From Mastigamoeba balamuthi (Eukaryota > Evosea > Mastigamoebida > Mastigamoebidae): a stretch of 37,450 bases of DNA. The DNA lies in contig CACRSC010000059.1 in NCBI GenBank assembly GCA_902651635.1, forward strand, positions 101,484 to 138,933, given 5' to 3'. A program made the position numbers and the translations under genes. Shown piece by piece: positions 1 to 10,128 of the stretch. Positions within the stretch are counted from its first letter, which is position 1. Every line of letters begins with the position of its first letter. The notes beneath the pieces were generated by a model. The model did no database searches, was not told the origin of the DNA, and was given only the letters and a program-made list of their open reading frames with translations.

Positions 1-783
1 AGAAGAGCTAACCTGCCCTATAACCACAATAACTGCTGTCATCTCAGCAGTGCTGTTGTTGGTTTCTATTCGGGCCTGTGTCAGAACCCTGCTGGACTAC
101 AGTTGCTGTCTGCTCCACCTACATGCCAGAGTATGGCTGTGTTGCAGCAGATTCATCAGCAGAGGTTCACTCAGTCCTCTTTTGATGAGCTCTACTATGG
201 TCCCTCTGGTTCCAGGCCAATGCCCATGCAGTCACCTGATATTTGGTTCTCTGCTTTTAGGCCTGCTATACAATTTCAGTGTGACATTTCAGGAACATGT
301 CCCATTCACGGGCCAGTTGTATGTTCAAGGCCATTCTTATCAGCAAATTCAGATGTGGCCGATCCCCTTCAGGCCATCAGGTTGTACATAGAACATGGTC
401 ATAACATGCACTGCAATGCACCCATTGACATTGATCCATCTGCTGATGTAGCAGATGCACAGTGTCCCTGCACTCTGGACATTAACACAACACACTATAC
501 TTTCTCACCTCTTGTTATCTTTGTTAATCAGACAACACAACAGAACCCCTTTATTTTCACAGTACCAGACACATTTCAGCAGAACTACACATCTGCATTT
601 CTTCCTAATGAGGTGCACTCTTTCGGTCTGTATGCACTCATACACTTTCAGCACTCACACTGGTTTGTATTCTTCAGGTATTTCTCTTCATGGTACTGTT
701 TTAACGATGTTCTTAATTCAGTTTCATACATTCCACCACACACACAAATCACTGGTAACATTGCAGTTTTAACAAAATTGTAA
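1..783 (+). CDS. Partial USP-like (peptidase C19-like) C-terminal region, 5' end outside window
   Basis: An open frame runs to a TAA at 781-783. The last 60 residues resemble the C-terminal box of ubiquitin-specific proteases: a His in the context HSHWFVFFRY, then WYCFND, then a hydrophobic ending IAVLTKL. In USPs this box supplies the catalytic His and Asn/Asp. Further upstream are Cys pairs (FQCDISGTC, CPCTL) that could form a zinc finger. The Cys box would lie outside the window. Splice-like CAG sites near 50-120 suggest the frame is the last exon of a longer gene. GC content is lower than in the housekeeping genes, and the flanks look like mobile-element debris, so a transposon-borne protease is possible. 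The family assignment rests on this short motif only. Confidence 0.45.
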   Translation, partial: RRANLPYNHNNCCHLSSAVVGFYSGLCQNPAGLQLLSAPPTCQSMAVLQQIHQQRFTQSSFDELYYGPSGSRPMPMQSPDIWFSAFRPAIQFQCDISGTCPIHGPVVCSRPFLSANSDVADPLQAIRLYIEHGHNMHCNAPIDIDPSADVADAQCPCTLDINTTHYTFSPLVIFVNQTTQQNPFIFTVPDTFQQNYTSAFLPNEVHSFGLYALIHFQHSHWFVFFRYFSSWYCFNDVLNSVSYIPPHTQITGNIAVLTKL

Positions 784-832
784 TCAAAAACAATGATTTT
801 TCTGCTGTTCAATTTGGTTCAAATATAATGTT

Positions 833-882
833 GTTTTAAAACGACATTCTCAGTTTTCCATTTTCAAAATGTCGTTTAAAAC
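833..882. repeat. Inverted repeat with T-rich flank after the USP-like gene
   Basis: Arms at 833-848 (GTTTTAAAACGACATT) and 868-882 are reverse complements apart from one missing T, with a 19-nt spacer. A T-rich run follows. It lies 50 nt after the stop of the USP-like frame, so it could be a 3' processing hairpin or a short element end. Confidence 0.6.
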
Positions 883-949
883 GACTTTTTTTTTCATACT
901 TAGTTTTTTCAATGAAACTGGTAAAATGGTACGTTTGGCTGCAAAGACA

Positions 950-1974
950 TATGGGGAAAGCTGACCAAGGAATCGGAGATTGATGCTGCATCAAAGAACA
1001 TGGACAGGTACTCCATCTTATCCAAGAAACCAGTCATGGTTAACTGGAACGAGCTCGTCTATCCTATCAAGGTACAGCTGCAGCACTGTACATCAGTATT
1101 AACTGTTGCTCTGTTTTGATTCCTGCAGGTTTACAAAGAGGTGTCTTTGAAGTTCTCCAGGTCCATGGATCACTGCTGCACAAACTTCTTCATACAAGAC
1201 TGCTGGAAGCAGTGTTAGCTGTACAAGTCCTTTCATTCCAACATCATATCATGCTCATCAACATGAGCACACTGCAGTTCCCTGACGACCTGAGGGACTA
1301 CATACCGAAACTCAATCCACTTGGTACTTATCATCATTCATATGACATTGCTCACAGTCTTATGTCATAGCGTGCACGGTTGCTGCCATTTTCCTGTGCA
1401 ACTACAAGTTCCTGATGATGCTGCCATTGCTGCCCCCACAGAATCCAAAGTCCCAGATGGCATCTCACTGGTTCCCGGCAGGAGTCATTCCCCTGATACC
1501 AATGGGAGAACATGTGTGGGCCCAGACCCCCGAATGACATATACACTACAACCTTGTCATCAACTTCCTCTTGAGCAAGGCCCGTGATAAGTTCACGTCC
1601 TTGCTCAAGTCGACCTTCCTCGTGTTAAAGTCCGATCCTCTGAAGCTTCTGCATGGAAGCTTGAAGCCGACCATAGACTACACGACCATTCACAACCTGC
1701 TGCAGTTTCTGTCAATCACCGCACTGGAGCTTCCTAACAATGGGGGACTGCCAAGAGGAGATCCCACGCTATGCCAACACAGAGGTTGTCAAGGACAATG
1801 GCTGCTGATGAGAGCGAGAAGCACATCAAGAACACCAACAAACCCAAACAAGACATGGAGGATGACAAGCCCTCCAGGGGCAGGGCTACCCGTTCGACAA
1901 GGAAGCATACCACTGCAGTCGCAGAGGAGCATGCAACCACGTCCTCTCCTCCTGCCAAGAGAGGCAGGTGTTGA
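950..1974 (+). pseudogene. Exon-like fragments of an unrecognised, probably mobile-element-derived gene
   Basis: Several short frames look coding but do not join into one gene. One runs from about 953 to a GT at 1072-1073 (ending VNWNELVYPIK). The next begins after a CAG at 1129 and ends near FFIQDCWK before a stop. A third (about 1571-1750) is rich in Leu/Lys. The last ends at 1974 in a basic, Ser/Thr-rich tail with a possible nuclear localisation signal PPAKRGRC. The pieces fit an intron-containing gene with missing or degraded exons. No domain is recognised. Similar exon-like pieces lie near 29.1 and 36.1 kb. Confidence 0.3.
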
Positions 1975-2049
1975 GATGCTTCAATACTCTTCCTGGTCGG
2001 CTCATTTGAGCTATACTTCCCTTTCCTCTCCCTTCACAGGAAAACAAAT

Positions 2050-3118
2050 TGATCACTTGGTTTTACCTGTTCGGCTTTAACATTTTCATTTTGACTTTGC
2101 ATGTTTCGATTTTCAATTTCCAATTTTTGGGTTTCATTTTTTCAGAGGACCTGAGCATCACAGGCCTGTGTTTTCATGTTTCAAATGCGACTTTTTGTCT
2201 TTTTTTCCCATTTGACGGGATGTCCGTGGGAAATTTTTTAGACAAAGGGAAATTCATTATAGCCGCCATTGGAATTCCCGCCGTTTGATCAAATAGATAT
2301 TCTGGGGGGGGGCTATTCCCGTCTATCGCCACTCCTTCCTCTCCCGATTGTCCTATTTGTGGGCACTGGAGCGAGCGTCTATCGCCCCGCCCTGAATGAT
2401 GTCAGAGCTCCGGGGGTACGAAATGAAAGTGGGGCGACTGGTGGAGCACAAAACGGCACCCAACACTCTGCACCCCCAGGAACGAGGGCCAGCGCACGAG
2501 GGAGGCTGCATGTCACCGCGTGCTCAGGCAACGTCCTTGGTGCTCGACTTTTCCCTGTGAGTGTGAGTGAAGAGCACAGCTCCCGAGTCCCAAACAGGTC
2601 GCAGGGGGCGGCTTCACAACGGACTTGCTCCCGTGTCTCGTGCTGTGGGGGTTTCCAGTTGTTGTTCCTCTATGGCATGGCTCCAAGAGACACGACGAGA
2701 GGACTAGAGGTGCAGGTGCTGAAGCTTAGTGCAGAAAAGACTGGTCACTGGTGTTGTATGGCCTACTACATTGTCGCATTGCGGCACCGTGAGCAGGGGG
2801 GGAGGGGCGGGGGAAACACTGAGGCTCTGCAGCACTGGGATCACACTTGGGCTGCGCCCGACTGACCTTCCTAGTGCCTCGCCTGCCCCCCTCCCCCCCC
2901 CCGGCGCATTGTGTGGTGTTACCCCGAGACTGTGGCCTTGCCTGTCGTGCCCGAGGGACGACGGGGCCGTTTGCAGTCGGTACATTCCCCCATTTTATTT
3001 CCATTTGCTGACGACAGCGCAGAAACCGCTGTGACGTCAACGAGGAGGCGATAGACCCCCCGCGCTTCTTCTGCGGGTCAGTCAGAAAACAACAGGCACT
3101 GCAGGAGGAACGGCAGAG
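2050..3118. other. Intergenic, no supported gene
   Basis: T-rich sequence at 2050-2240 grades into GC-rich sequence with a G run and C runs. Open frames here (for example 2269-2865) are low complexity and match nothing I recognise. The last 100 nt should hold the promoter and 5' UTR of the VMO-I gene at 3119. Confidence 0.5.
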
Positions 3119-3826
3119 ATGCAGCAGCACAGAGCACTATTCGCAGCGGCGGTCGTGGTGGCGGCCCTCGGGGTCGCCGCAGGCCACCCGAGCACCGCCC
3201 TCCGCGACCCCCACCCATACGTGGGTCACTCTCACAGCCACCAACACATGCACCGCCGCTCACGTGCATGGCCACGTCCGGGGGGGCCCTGCGCAAACGG
3301 AAAGGAGGTGGGCAACGAGGGGCAGTGGGGTGACTGGGGCCTCCTCAGCTCGTGCCCAGAGGGCAGGTTCGCCAGGGGCTTCGTGACAAAGAGCGAGGCC
3401 GCGCAGGGCAAGGGCGACGACACGGCCCTTAACGGCGTCCGCCTCGTCTGCGAGGGCGGCAACACGCAGGACGGCCCCATGTCGGAGGAGGGCCCCTGGG
3501 GCACGTGGGACGAGCCCATCCTCTGCCCGGCAGGGTCCCGCGTGATCGCGTTCCAGGTGCAGGAGGAGAAGGCGTGTGGGTCCAAGTGCGACGACACGGC
3601 CCTCAACGCGATCAAGATGCGCTGCCGCAACACGCAGGGCAGCGACGTGCTGGTGGACGTGGAGCAAGAGAGCCACACCAAGACCAGCTGGGGCGACTGG
3701 TCCAAGTGGTACGACTGCCCGGCGGGCACCGCAGTGACGGGAATCCGCACGAGGGTCGAGATCCCGCAGGGCAAGGGGGACGACACGGCCCTCAACGCCA
3801 TCCACCTGCTCTGCAGCGCCATCTAG
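3119..3826 (+). CDS. Secreted VMO-I (vitelline membrane outer layer protein I) family protein
   Basis: A single exon encodes 235 aa. Residues 1-22 form a signal peptide with a long Ala/Val core. A His-rich linker follows (GHSHSHQHMH, about 36-45). Three homologous repeats of about 53 aa then cover residues 62-235. Each has WGDW or WGTW, then a Cys-Pro/Ala-Gly turn, then the signature DDTALN followed by a hydrophobic strand and Cys. This is the threefold beta-prism pattern of the VMO-I family, known from egg envelopes and some secretions of animals. Two Cys per repeat are present throughout. The protein should be extracellular, or in the secretory pathway. Function here is unknown; carbohydrate binding is a family-level suggestion only. 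The frame is intact and ends in TAG. Confidence 0.9.
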   Translation: MQQHRALFAAAVVVAALGVAAGHPSTALRDPHPYVGHSHSHQHMHRRSRAWPRPGGPCANGKEVGNEGQWGDWGLLSSCPEGRFARGFVTKSEAAQGKGDDTALNGVRLVCEGGNTQDGPMSEEGPWGTWDEPILCPAGSRVIAFQVQEEKACGSKCDDTALNAIKMRCRNTQGSDVLVDVEQESHTKTSWGDWSKWYDCPAGTAVTGIRTRVEIPQGKGDDTALNAIHLLCSAI

Positions 3827-4219
3827 GCTCTCCTCGTGGGCGGCGCCTGAACGCTGTGGCCTCGCTGCCACTGCAAACATGGCCCAAATGGCACCTTCGA
3901 ACACACCCTCCTTCTCAATGCAACATAGAACAAGAGATGCAGAGAACAAATCGTGGGGGAGACCCACTCGGTAGGTTTGTGGGCAGCTGTGGTTAAGAAT
4001 TCCATTGGTGACAAACGCCGCACAAAGTGTGGTTCGCAGAGTGCCCGAGGGAAGACGGAGGGGCCGTTCGGGGGCAGCAGATCACCAGCAGTCCGTGTGA
4101 GCACCGTCGCGACCCGAACTCAACGACGCACTGATTAAAGAAATGGATAAAGAAGAGAATTAGGGAAAAATCATGTGGGCCAATAGAAGTGAAGACTGAG
4201 ATGAAGGAAGACCGAGAGT
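3827..4219. other. Intergenic, 3' region of the VMO-I gene
   Basis: No supported gene. An AT-richer stretch at about 4130-4200 could hold the 3' end signals of the VMO-I transcript or the promoter of the possible gene that follows. Confidence 0.4.
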
Positions 4220-5110
4220 GTGGTGAGCAATGAGTTGGTCGCGGAGCTGGTGTCTCTCTGGCTGGTGTGCACGGACGCCGTGACCGCTGCCTGCCCCGTG
4301 CCTGGGTCTTACCCCGGCCTGGGGACTTGCTTGTCGGAAAGATGGCAAGGGACTCGCAGGGGTCATTCAGTCCGCGGGAGAGTCATACGACAAGCTTTTC
4401 AGCAGTGTATTCTCCATTGTGAGCCTGTCCCGCTGGGCGAACAAACAGTGCCTCGCGCCACTGGCCGCATAAACCAGTACAGTTGTTTGTTCAACTACCT
4501 GGGCCAGTGCACGAGCAGACGACGCGGACGGAGGGAGCCCCCGTCCCGCAGGGCCTGGAGATCCTCCTGCTCGAGTGCCTGGAGCGCATTCAAACGTTCG
4601 AGGGGGACAAGCAGAAGTGAGAAAACAGGCCACAGTCGGATATGTGCATCGACTCCACGCAGGCTATGTGATGCACAGTTGTCAGGAAAGTGCCAAGAAA
4701 TAGGGAATCCCTCTAGTGGCTTGGGCTCTTCTGTTGTGGCTTCATAGTGAGAAAGCTTGCACTGCACAAAAGATCCCTGTATGGCTGCCATGGAATAAAC
4801 GTGATTTCCCCTCTGTTCCCTCTGCTGTGCCGCAGTCTGTGTGCAGCAACACGAGCCTCTACTGGACGCGGTGCGAGAGGGAAAACAACGTTGAGTTGCT
4901 AGTTTTCTTCCGAGGGTAGCAACTGGGGCTCAGGGGGAAAACAAGTGTGATTTTCGTGCTGCAGTCTATGCACCGACTGCAAACGTGCCATTGCAGCACT
5001 GCACTGGAATGCCAAGCAGGACTGGTATGATGCAGGTGCTGTGGGCTCATTTACTTTTAACTACAGAACAAAGTTGCTGAGGGACTATCTTACCAGTGGG
5101 GGCCGCATAG
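4220..5110 (+). CDS. Possible spliced gene, product unrecognised
   Basis: Four exon-like stretches follow typical acceptors. One starts after CAG at about 4369 (SAGESYDKLF...). One starts after CAG at about 4526 and includes GLEILLLECLERIQTFEG before a GTGAG donor at about 4616. One follows CAG at about 4836 and includes HEPLLDAVREGKQ. One follows CAG at about 4966 and reads LCTDCKRAIAALHW and KQDWYDAGAVGSF. Amino-acid composition is ordinary for protein, and splice sites flank each piece. I could not make all phases agree, so the exon structure is tentative. The CxxC pair suggests a small zinc site. No family is recognised. Confidence 0.3.
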
Positions 5111-5218
5111 TACGCCAAGCTCGGGGCCACGACCTTCGTCCCGACGAGTGGCAGCGAAAGGCTCCAGCCCACGAGCCTAGTGCTCGACGCGCCCCAGGCT
5201 GGCGTGGCGCTCAAGGGG

Positions 5219-5720
5219 TCACTCACTGTTGCCCGTCCACGGGCACCCCTCACGACGGCGTCCCTCGTCCTGGGCAAGGGGATTTGAGAGGCTTTCGGGG
5301 GCTTCCCCCGTGGAACTCCTTTGGGAAATGGACGGCTCTAGCTTCAAGTTGAGAACCAGCTTCTCTATTGAAGGCCCCAGCATTTGCAGCACCCCTCTGC
5401 CAATGTGCTGGCACTCACACAGATTAATGAAAGTGGCATTTTGGGCTGCTTTGAGAACCTGGCTGATGCCGATTTCTGTCACCCTCTGAGAGCTGAGGGT
5501 ATGCTGTCTGATGTTCCCTACCACTCTCGACAGAGAGAGTGCACTGCCGTCTGCCAGGTCGGACATCCCGAGCTGCAATGCAGGCAAAGCGTCTGCAAAG
5601 ACCTGAGGGACGCAATTGATGTACAGTACTCTGTCACATTGGTATCAATGGGAGGCTCTGGACATATCCGAGAGTGTGTGGCACATGCACAGCAGCCTGG
5701 ATAGTGGAGGCGAGCCACCG
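5219..5720 (-). pseudogene. Broken leucine-rich-repeat gene fragment
   Basis: The minus strand encodes LRR-like text (SIASLRSLQTL, then GPSIEKLVLNLK) but changes frame near 5580, where one extra T would restore continuity. The frame then runs to a stop at 5219. LRRs of this Cys/Leu style occur in F-box proteins, and a plus-strand F-box/LRR remnant starts about 100 nt away in divergent orientation. I read it as a decayed paralogue; a sequencing error at the T run is the alternative. Confidence 0.4.
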
Positions 5721-5826
5721 ATGGTCAGTAACACCAGTAACCCTAGTACTGTAAATCGGATCGCTCACAATTTGCAGAACTATCAAGCAGTGACTCTATT
5801 CCTTTCTTGCGGCTCTTGCAGCGCAA

Positions 5827-6920
5827 ATGACCACAGCAGCCAGCCTTACAGATACGCTAGACAGCCACCTGCTGCTGTGCATCGCCCAGATGCTCGACAA
5901 GCCCAGTCTAGGGGCACTCGCTCACAGTCAGGTCTGCACATCCCCGTCCCTCTGGCACCACCTCGATTGCCACCTTCCTGCCCTGACCCTCGTCTCCAAG
6001 CACCCCGTTGCACAACACGTCCTCTGCCTGTGCCTGTTTCTTCACTTTGCAGTACTGCCCGACAGTGGGGCACGAGCTCTCAGAGTGCTGGTGTCACTCG
6101 AGTCCTACTGGGGGCCTGCGGATGCCTCTGCTCTGGACGTTCTGGCAACTCTCCCACGCCTACATAGTGTGAAGCTCGAACACTGGGTTGAGACTGTCTT
6201 CTATGTGAAGTCGCTGCAGCACCTGGTCCTCTCGATGGGCAGAAGGCTCTGCACAATCAGCTGCTGTCATATGGGTTTCGGCAACTGGAAGCCTCTGGAG
6301 GCCAAGGCAGGAGCCATGGTCCTCGAGACTGTGGACAAGCTGGTCATGCTGGTCAGACGCCCACTGAGCTAGAAGTTATGTAGGTCAATTCGCATTGGCA
6401 AGTCTGAAGAAACTCGTGGAGAGAATGATTGCCAATGGGCTTACGCTGCCCCTGAGGTGCCTAGAGAAAGCCTGTGTTGTCCCTGTGGGCAGCGATTACT
6501 GAGGGTTCGTCATGTCTGTCGCCAAGTGCTTTCCTCTTCTCGAGTTGTCTGATGTGGACTCGGTGTGTGGGCTATGCAACGCCACTGTGGAGGCAATTGC
6601 CCAGCTCCCGTGCCTAAGGTCTCTCTCAATCAAAAGTGTGTCCATAGAACCATTCTGGGAGCCAATGCAGTAGAGCACAGCATCCCTGGAAGAACTGAGA
6701 GGCCCCATTGTCGTGTGCTCGCCCCTTCTTGAGTTTTCTCTGTGCTCCCATCTGAGCAACAGTAAATTGCGATGTCTACGATGACCAGCACGACGCAGTT
6801 CATGCCGATCATCTCAGGACACTATTGCAACTCAATTCTATTTGCTTTATTGATCTGAACATAGTGCTATGGGATAAGGTCTGCATCGAGCTCTTACTGG
6901 ACTATGTTAAGAGACAGTAA
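5827..6920 (+). pseudogene. F-box/LRR protein remnant with in-frame stops
   Basis: An ATG at 5827 opens a 181-aa frame. An F-box-like segment (SHLLLCIAQMLDKPSLGAL, then PSLWHHLD) occupies residues 10-50. LRR-like pieces follow (ASALDVLATLPRLHSVKLEH; SLQHLVLS). After the stop at 6370-6372, LRR coding continues in another frame from about 6382 (SLKKLVERMIANGLTLPL), with in-frame TGA near 6498 and TAG near 6671, then SLEELRGPIVV and further Leu-rich text. Neighbouring intact genes use TAG, TGA and TAA as stops, so reassignment is unlikely. The gene appears inactivated, or the 3' half contains unresolved introns. An F-box protein would recruit substrates to an SCF ubiquitin ligase. Confidence 0.45.
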
Positions 6921-6929
6921 GATACTTCC

Positions 6930-8530
6930 TTCGGTCTGTCCTGACTCGGGCTGTGTGGATGCAGCACAGGCAGAGAATAGTGATGCAAGTGTGGTTCAGC
7001 GAGTTAGAGGCACGTTCTCTGTTTGATATTCATTGTGATTGAAATTCTTAGCCTTCCCAGAAGGGGATTACACAACAGCTTCCCCAATTAATTAATACCT
7101 CCTTTTCCAGATTTTCCCCATTTTATGCCTGCATAATATTATGAGTGTTCCCCCCCACCGAGTGCCCTGAGAGTTTGTTCTTAACCCAGAGTTCCCCCGG
7201 AGTCCCAGGGGAATTTCCCGGGGTGCCCTCTTTGGCATATTGCCGCAACATTCAGCTTTACTGTTCTTATTGCTGTACGTCTGCCATCTGTATTATTCCT
7301 TCCAACAACGCAGTCATTTCATAAAGAGGGGCCCGAGCCCTGGTGCACTGGTGATACTGAGGTCTTGCTGAGGACCCACGGACGCCTTAACTCTGGATAT
7401 CCTGGCATCGCCCCCCCCCCCCCACCTCCGCAGGATGGATCTCACTTTCGGGACAGATGCAAGCCACTTGGTGATATCATTAGGGTCCCATCAAAGCTGT
7501 GTGATTTGTTCACACACGTCCCTTTTCAAGTGCTCTCAGGACACTTTCGGAACTGGATTGGAACTGTATATCTATACAAGTGCATAAAAAGGGGTGGTGG
7601 AATCGGAGGTTGCGAGGACTGCCAGATTTGCTTGTTGATGCCAGCTCATCCACGGGGGCTGAGCCAGCAGGGGGGTTGGGTGGGAGTGCCCGCAGACTTT
7701 GCGCCCGCTGGGCCACTCCCGAGAGGCCCGAAGGCCCGAAGCATCTCCAGTGCGGTCAAGCTGTTGGCTTTGATCCAACAGCCCCTCGTCATGAGATAGG
7801 ATAGTGATCCGATGATATCAGATGATTCGAGGAAGCAACCGCTCCTTTTGTGCCCCGGGTCCACCACACCTGCTCCTATAAATTGATCCCCCCTTTTCCT
7901 GCGTATCCCCGGCCACGGCCCTGCTGTTATGGGTCTCCGCCCGCTGGCTTTGCCTTTGCCTCGCACAGCTGCCTTCACTTTGTCGGAGCAGCAGTTGTGA
8001 GTGGCTGGCGCCCCTGGCACTGCCCATCACTGAATGTCGCCCTCCCCTCTTTCCGATCCCGCAATCCCACCGAGGAAATCTCGGCCGATTGAGCGAGGTT
8101 TCACAACGGTGGTCATTTGGCGGGGCCCTTGGCGTGCGAGCCCGGATGCGCTGGGGACGCCCCGCACCGTATTCCGTATCGTACGAAGAAAAAGTATCTC
8201 CAAACGGATAAATATCGCCGATAAAATGAATGGAGCACAAGCCGGAGCCCGTGCAGCACATGGGCCACCAAGGCACGGACGCATGCAGCGAGCGCACCGA
8301 GGAGCCCTGGTGAAATCAGGCTTTGCCTCACATCGCAGTTTGAGAGCCTTGACAAGAGCAATCCAGAACACCACCTGTGCGGGCCAGGCGAGTGCGCACA
8401 CCAAATGGCCATCAACCGACTGTATCCCGTTTGCGCGTGCTTGCAGCTCCCGCCGCCCCAGGGCCCGAGCCTCGTCCGGTGCGGGAGGGGGTGCAAGGGG
8501 AGTGGAGGGTGAAGGAGGCGCGGGGACGAC
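6930..8530. other. Long stretch without a recognised gene
   Basis: It contains a homopolymer C run near 7410, short frames without recognisable domains, and the 3' flank of RPN11. A 50-codon frame from about 7434 looks mildly protein-like but has no supporting splice structure or match that I know. Confidence 0.4.
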
Positions 8531-9995
8531 TCAGAAGACGACCGTGTCGAGCATGGTGCCCAGCACCTGCACGATGTTGTTGGCCATGAGGCCCTCGACC
8601 TCGCTGCTGAGGTGCTTCTTGGGGTCCAGCTTGCCCACCTGCTGCAGCGCGCGCTTCTCGGCAGAGGCGTCCTCCTCCTGCACGCTCTTGTGGTAGGCCT
8701 TGGCCAGCTCCAGCATCGACGCCACGGCCTTCTCGTTGGCCGCGCTGTGCTCCGTGAACGGGCTCACCGTCAGCCCCTCGTTCCACTTGCGCTTGTTCAG
8801 GCTCAGCAGCATCTGCTGCTCCAGCTCGCTCTTGCGGTACGCAATCGGCATCGAGTAGTAGTGCCTGTCCAAAGATTCAAATTCAATGGTCAGTTCCTGT
8901 AGTATCTCGGAATCAATCAAATAAAGTTATCATGTGACAAAACGCATGGCATCGGCCCTATTTGCGGTACATCAAGGGAGTTCTACGTGGGCACAAGGGC
9001 CGAATCCTCGTACAGCAAGGGGAAATGAGTAGAAGTGGCTAAAGGGGGGGAAGGCAAAAGGACCAATCCCCCTTTGAGGAATTGGGGAATCTCGTGACTC
9101 AACGCAGGCAAAGCGCCCATTCCAGTCGACAGCACGGCGAGGGGCGTGATTGGAGTACCTGTTGAGGCCGTGGATGAGGGCCTGGATGGTGGGCTTGTTG
9201 AGGTGGCCGATGTTGGAGGTGACCTGGCGCGGCTCGAGGCCCATGAGGAGGGTCTGCGGGTTGATGAGGCGGAAGGCGTCGATGACGACCTTGCCCTTGA
9301 CGCTCTGGATGGGGTCGACGACGACGGCGACGGCGTTCCTGTTGAGCTGCTCGAAGCTCTGCTGCGTGTTGATGTCGACGTTGCTCAGCCAGCAGCCGAA
9401 CCCCGGGTGGCTGTGGTACCAGCCCACGACCTCCTCGGGGCGGCCCGTCTGCTTGAGCATGTCGAGCATCTTGGTCTGGAACACAGCGTCCACCGCCTCG
9501 ACCGACACGCCCGTCCCGTTCTGCGGCATCGCGAAGACGTCCACCACGCGCACCGTGTACGCGTCCACAAACTGGCCCAGCATCAGCCCCATGACCTCCA
9601 TAGGCACGCCGGCCCTGCCTGCTCGCGCGTGTTAGCAGACTGCCTCTCGTGACTCAACGCAGGCATTTCCCGAACCCCCGTATTGCCTGCGTTGAGTCAT
9701 CATGGCGGCGATCACAACGCGGGGGAAATCAAATTGAAATCGGGGCGGAGATTCGCCCAGCTGGGAGGGTTGTGAGGTGGCAAGGGGGGGGTCTCAGTGG
9801 CTTGGCTGGGCGCGGAGCAGATCTGACCGCCGAATTGAATGTGCGATTTGGATGCGACGTGCCGTGCTTGAGCATTTTGAGCAGCGCGAGCGAGGAGATG
9901 TGGATCGTCTCGGCGGTGTCGGGCGTCGCCTCGTCGACCCCGGGCATCTGCATGCCCGCCATGCCGCCCATCGCTGGCCCGAACATCCCCGCCAT
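8531..9995 (-). CDS. PSMD14: 26S proteasome regulatory subunit RPN11 (JAMM deubiquitinase)
   Basis: RPN11 is the zinc-dependent deubiquitinase of the proteasome lid, which removes ubiquitin chains during degradation. Three exons are supported: 9995-9863, 9618-9159 and 8864-8531. They total 927 nt, giving 308 aa, against about 310 in animals. The MPN+/JAMM motif is complete in exon 2: [16 protein letters not shown] supplies the two His and the Asp for zinc. The C-terminus ends in the expected MLDTVVF. Intron 2 (8865-9158) is GT-AG. Intron 1 (9619-9862) begins with GC (CACG^GCACGT) and ends in AG. The splice restores the conserved [11 protein letters not shown], so the boundary is secure. Intron 1 contains a perfect 16-bp hairpin, one arm of which also occurs in intron 2. 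The start ATG precedes a Met/Gly-rich N-terminus typical of the family. Confidence 0.95.
9650..9699. repeat. Perfect 16-bp inverted repeat in RPN11 intron 1, with an extra copy in intron 2
   Basis: TGACTCAACGCAGGCA at 9650-9665 is repeated as its exact reverse complement at 9684-9699, with an 18-nt loop. The same 16-mer, within a 20-nt identity, occurs at 9095-9110 in intron 2. It may be a small mobile hairpin or an intron-pairing element. Confidence 0.9.
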
Positions 9996-10128
9996 TCTAT
10001 CCTTTGTTGTCGCTCTAAAACTAACGCTACATATCCACCCGAGGAAAAATATCTCGCAAATCTACTTCTTCCAAGTATCTGCAGTCAATTGCACCAGTGT
10101 TGACCATTGCGTGCGCATTTGCACCGCG

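Noticed and set aside
2269-2865. 198-codon frame upstream of the VMO-I gene
   Set aside because: Composition is not protein-like, there is no motif, and it overlaps several other equally poor frames.
3232-3967. Long minus-strand frames opposite the VMO-I gene
   Set aside because: They mirror the threefold DDTALN repeats and have no signal or domain of their own.
6498-6673. Possible stop-codon reassignment (TGA and TAG inside the F-box/LRR remnant)
   Set aside because: VMO-I ends in TAG, and eIF3e and CutC end in TGA at their family C-termini, so both codons act as stops here.
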